Below are positions 61,020 to 64,000 of a stretch of 64,000 nt of DNA, one piece after another. Position numbers and translations under genes: made by a program. The notes under the pieces are model-generated. The model did not search any database and was not told the origin of the DNA. It saw only the letters and a program-made list of their open reading frames with translations. This DNA comes from Pempheris klunzingeri (taxonomy: Eukaryota; Chordata; Actinopteri; Acropomatiformes; Pempheridae), in assembly GCF_042242105.1 (NCBI RefSeq), contig NC_092029.1, positions 3,820,885 to 3,884,884 on the forward strand, given 5' to 3'. Position 1 is the first letter of the stretch; the number at the start of each line of letters is the position of its first letter.

Positions 61020-62736
61020 GGTTCAGTCTTGGTATTCAGGTCTGTGATTGTGGACGTTGCTGCATCAAAAAGTGAGATTTACCGCCGTAAAGCCAAGTCT
61101 TTGGTAGTGCCGAAGTCAGCCCTTTTTTAGCCAAATGCATGTAAGACAAGAAGACAGACAGAAGGGAAGCATTAATGTGAAGAAAACAGACTCAACATTT
61201 AACACGTTTTCTGCTTGATAATGAAACTAGTGTTTTCACAAAGGATGCCAGTAATGATGAGAGATCTGGGGCAGAGGTATTTCAGTTTCCAAATGACTGC
61301 AGTGAATGATACACATAAAAGATGTGAGTAAACCCACACAGTATAAACACACAGAGTATTTGGGTGCCCTCCCACTGCTTTTCTTTGCTCCCAGCCAAAG
61401 AAGATGTTCTGAAGTTGACTTACTTTTTAATTTTTCTCATTATTCACTCCACAGAAACTAAAGTTATTAACAAAACACGTGATGTCGTTGCTAAAATCTC
61501 TTATCAGTCAATAACAAAGGTTCACCATTCAGGGTATTTCTAAAGCTTTGTACTCAGAATTTGTTAAACAGCTTTTTGTAAGATGCCACTTGTCCAAAAC
61601 ATAGACAAAAAATGACAAAAAAAAAAAAAAGAAAAAGATCTTCAACTGGCATTTGCATCGGAAACTTCAGTGTTTTTATGGATGATTTGGGATGTGCCAG
61701 AATATCATAACGGATAGAAAACATCACGTTCCCGTCCCTTTGCTGATAACTTCTTTTCCTTGTATTATCATCTCTCAGATCACAAACTTAAATGAAGTTT
61801 TGAGTACGATTGTCAGACTCCAGAACGGTCAAGAAGAACTGAAGGTTTTGTTCACATCTTACACTAAAGACTCACTTCTCATGTAATCCGTTCAATTTTG
61901 TAGGTCTTTGAGTTCAACGCTTCTTTTGAGTGCGGTAACTTAATGATGTGGTTATTCTACAATGTAAAATCTACATAAATAATAACGAGGTGATAATACA
62001 AAGTACACAGGGCCGGTTTCCAAAGAACAACTAACTCCGATCCGAATGAATTATCATATATTTATTATTGAAGTATCGTATAAGTCCAGCAAAAGTTAGA
62101 ATGAAACCAAGCCTGTTTTTATTACATTTAATTTCAAACGTCCATCATTCATTCAACATGTGGACCTCAGCTGTTGTTGTTCTGAAAGCTTTTGGAGATT
62201 TGACCAATGGTGAAAGCATCTACTTGTGTTCGGCGCTTTGTAACGGGCTCATCTCTCCTGAGGACACGTAGTAGCACTCCTCATATTAGAGAAGCAGGTG
62301 GTACTGTTTAGTATTTGAAGTCCTTCCATCAGTCCAAATACGTCTGTTTCTGCTGTATTTAGCACCAAAGTTTGTGTGGCTCATCTGCATGGTGCCTGTA
62401 CTGGACCTTCTCTTTCCTATGAAGACATGAATGGATTCACGTTCTTGTGCTTTTTTGTCTCCACTCGAGCAGATGACTGTTTAGGGCAACGTGAAACGAA
62501 TTCAGAGTCTGAGCTCGAGATCAAGAGTTTGATTCAAAGGCGGACAAGCGAGCTCGGAGAATATAGTGACTAAAAAAAAGCACAAGAAATCTTCTGTGAT
62601 GATTGGGTACTATGGGAGATCATTATTATGTTTTAGTTGATGTAAGTTATGTTGTCTGATATGTTTTCAGCTCTTTGCCTGTTTTTCCTATTTAAAAAAA
62701 AAAAAAACATTGATGTAAAAAATCTTGCATTATTTG

Positions 62737-62742
62737 AATAAA
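62737..62742 (+). terminator. AATAAA poly(A) signal candidate, distal
   Basis: AATAAA is followed by tttgttgtggtttg, a good downstream GU-rich element. It is the last plausible igf2r end before the minisatellite. Confidence 0.55.
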
Positions 62743-62815
62743 TAAGATGCGCTGTTTATCTTTGTTGTGGTTTGATCTGCAGAAATCAGGGACTAGATAA
62801 CGTGAGGTTCGACGT

Positions 62816-63055
62816 GGACGTGTCAGGTGACTTTAGACTTGACTTGGACTCGTCTCGAAGAACACGAGACATTTACTTGTCTCAAAAGGAGTTGGACTCA
62901 TCTGGGAGGTCTGGAGATTTGACTTGAGAATTGACGTAGACTTGAAATTTGACTTGGACTTGTCGAACGACTTGAGACTTGACAAGAAGCGAACCCAGTG
63001 ATTGTGAGACTGAGACTTAAATCTGATGTATCTGGAATAACTCAAGACTTGATTT
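62816..63055. repeat. Degenerate gacttg-type minisatellite
   Basis: The words gacttgacttggact, gatttgacttgagaa and gacttgagacttgac recur irregularly over some 240 bases. This is a diverged tandem array of a unit near 10 bases, a type frequent in fish intergenic DNA. An open frame on the minus strand here is a by-product of the repeat. Confidence 0.65.
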
Positions 63056-63143
63056 GGAGATAGACAGTAAAACAGCTCTGACTCTTATTGAACACCAGCA
63101 CCAATCCCTCAGGTCCCACCTCCCTGTGCATAGAGACGTGGAC

Positions 63144-63205
63144 ATCCATCCATCAATCAATCAATCAATCTTTATTTATATAGCGCCAATTCATAACAGC
63201 ATTTA
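63144..63205. repeat. CATC/AATC microsatellite with retroposon-like tail
   Basis: The tetranucleotide run passes directly into tttatttatatagcgccaat and tcataacag. This junction is a familiar 3'-end signature of dispersed retroposons in teleosts. The family is not assigned, and no upstream retroposon body was recognised. Confidence 0.5.
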
Positions 63206-63683
63206 ATTAAGAGAGTCCCTCAACTTTCTGGAGACTTGACAGGCACATTTACCTTCTACAGGAAAATAGAAAATCCTTAACAACAGGTCAGATAGTCATG
63301 TCTGACATGGACTAAGATTTAAATATTAACTGATTGACAGCCTCACTGACGATGTGTGCGTAAGATGCAGAGACGGTCGGCACAAGCAAACGTGTCCATG
63401 TTGATGCATTTATGTTAATAAACTGCTGCCAGGATCAAGTGTCACGCTTCTCCTGACGTCTGAAGGAGTGATGGCAAACGTGTTTTAATGCTCCGCTGCA
63501 CTGCCTGCAGAGCAAAGACGTCTTTCTGTGGACCTTTGCTCCTGCTTCTCCTGTTAAATACCCAAAGGACAGACGTGTCAGGGGACAGAGAGGCAACGCT
63601 GTAGACTTATAAGCACTGTGATTGAAGTTATTGGAGTTGTTTCTTGCAGTTTTTAGAGGAAAAAAATCAACACTTCTGCAGCC
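63206..63683. other. Upstream region of the SLC22 gene
   Basis: This region must include the 5'UTR and possibly the promoter of the SLC22 gene. An antisense open frame (63827-63435) is not supported by any family likeness. No TATA box was evident at a suitable place. Confidence 0.5.
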
Positions 63684-64000
63684 ATGACCACTTTTGATGA
63701 CATCTTGGAAGAAGCTGGGAAGTTCGGCCGCTGTCAGAAGCGAATCTTCGGCCTGCTGTGTATGGTGTCCATGCCCTGGGCTGGTGTGTACGTTGGCATC
63801 GTCTTCCAGGGTTTCACCCCAGATCACTGGTGTCGGGACTCTGCGGTGGTGCAGAAGAGGCAGGCCTGTGGCTGGAGCCTGTCAGACAGTCGCAGGCTGA
63901 CGGTGCCTGTGGTCAATAACTCAGGAGTCCTGCAGCAGAGCAGCTGTGAGCAGTACGAGGTGGACTGGAACAGCACGACGCTCACCTGCGACACACAGGA
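63684..64000 (+). CDS. slc22a2: SLC22 organic cation transporter, N-terminal part
   Basis: The frame opens at ATG 63684 in a good context (gccATGa) and runs off the window end after about 105 codons. SLC22 proteins are 12-span plasma-membrane carriers; the OCT branch moves organic cations such as creatinine and monoamines. The sequence begins MTTFDDILEEAGKFG and has a first membrane segment at about 21-43 ending YVGIVFQGFTPDHWCR, which is diagnostic for this family. The large extracellular loop follows, with cysteines at CGWS and SSCEQYEVDWN and N-glycosylation sequons NNS and NST. Position beside igf2r matches mammalian SLC22A1-A3. Assignment to OCT2 rather than another OCT is tentative, and no splice donor is reached. 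Confidence 0.85.
   Translation, partial: MTTFDDILEEAGKFGRCQKRIFGLLCMVSMPWAGVYVGIVFQGFTPDHWCRDSAVVQKRQACGWSLSDSRRLTVPVVNNSGVLQQSSCEQYEVDWNSTTLTCDTQ

Larger units (their letters stand above)
59695..62760 (+). other. Probable igf2r 3' untranslated region
   Basis: About 3 kb follow the igf2r stop before the next repeat-rich gap. Two candidate poly(A) signals lie at 61014-61019 and 62737-62742, each followed by GT-rich sequence. No coding frame is supported. Alternative use of the two sites would give UTRs of about 1.3 and 3.0 kb. Confidence 0.55.

Noticed and set aside
63435-63827. 130-codon antisense frame over the SLC22 start
   Set aside because: It overlaps the well-supported SLC22 N-terminus in the opposite direction and resembles nothing.

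Overview
The window reads as nuclear DNA of a teleost fish, probably a percomorph. It has split genes with short GT-AG introns, many microsatellites, several small inverted-repeat elements and a fragment of a fish-type LINE. There are no bacterial operons, CRISPR arrays or rRNA. I joined the exons by hand, checking splice sites, reading phase and protein family at each junction.

Layout, left to right: (1) 446-11730, plus strand, the 3' part of a TCP10/CENPJ-family centriolar gene ending in the G-box (TCP10_C) domain. (2) 12167-15385, minus strand, a complete three-exon TTLL2 gene (tubulin ligase-like, about 643 aa), convergent with the first gene. (3) 17075-19182, minus strand, a complete twelve-exon secreted astacin metalloprotease (about 311 aa) whose propeptide is built from tandemly duplicated mini-exons. 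(4) 22101-59694, plus strand, a complete IGF2R (cation-independent mannose-6-phosphate receptor) gene. I find 51 coding exons that join without a frame break into about 2,497 codons: signal peptide, 15 repeats, a fibronectin type II insert in repeat 13, one membrane span and a sorting tail. (5) 63684 to the window end, plus strand, the start of an SLC22 organic cation transporter.

The order TCP10 - TTLL2 - IGF2R - SLC22A brings together genes that lie in the mouse t-complex (chr17) and human 6q25-q27. This supports calling the first gene tcp10 rather than cenpj. Functionally the neighbours are unrelated: centriole and tubulin genes, an extracellular protease, a lysosomal sorting receptor and a membrane transporter.

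I did not find a wholly new system. The observations most worth checking are the exon-duplicated astacin propeptide, the non-mammalian IGF-II-binding loop in IGF2R repeat 11 beside fully conserved mannose-6-phosphate residues in repeats 3, 5 and 9, the in-frame last intron whose retention would remove the receptor's acidic-dileucine signal, a family of TTAA-flanked miniature elements, and GT-repeat splice acceptors.
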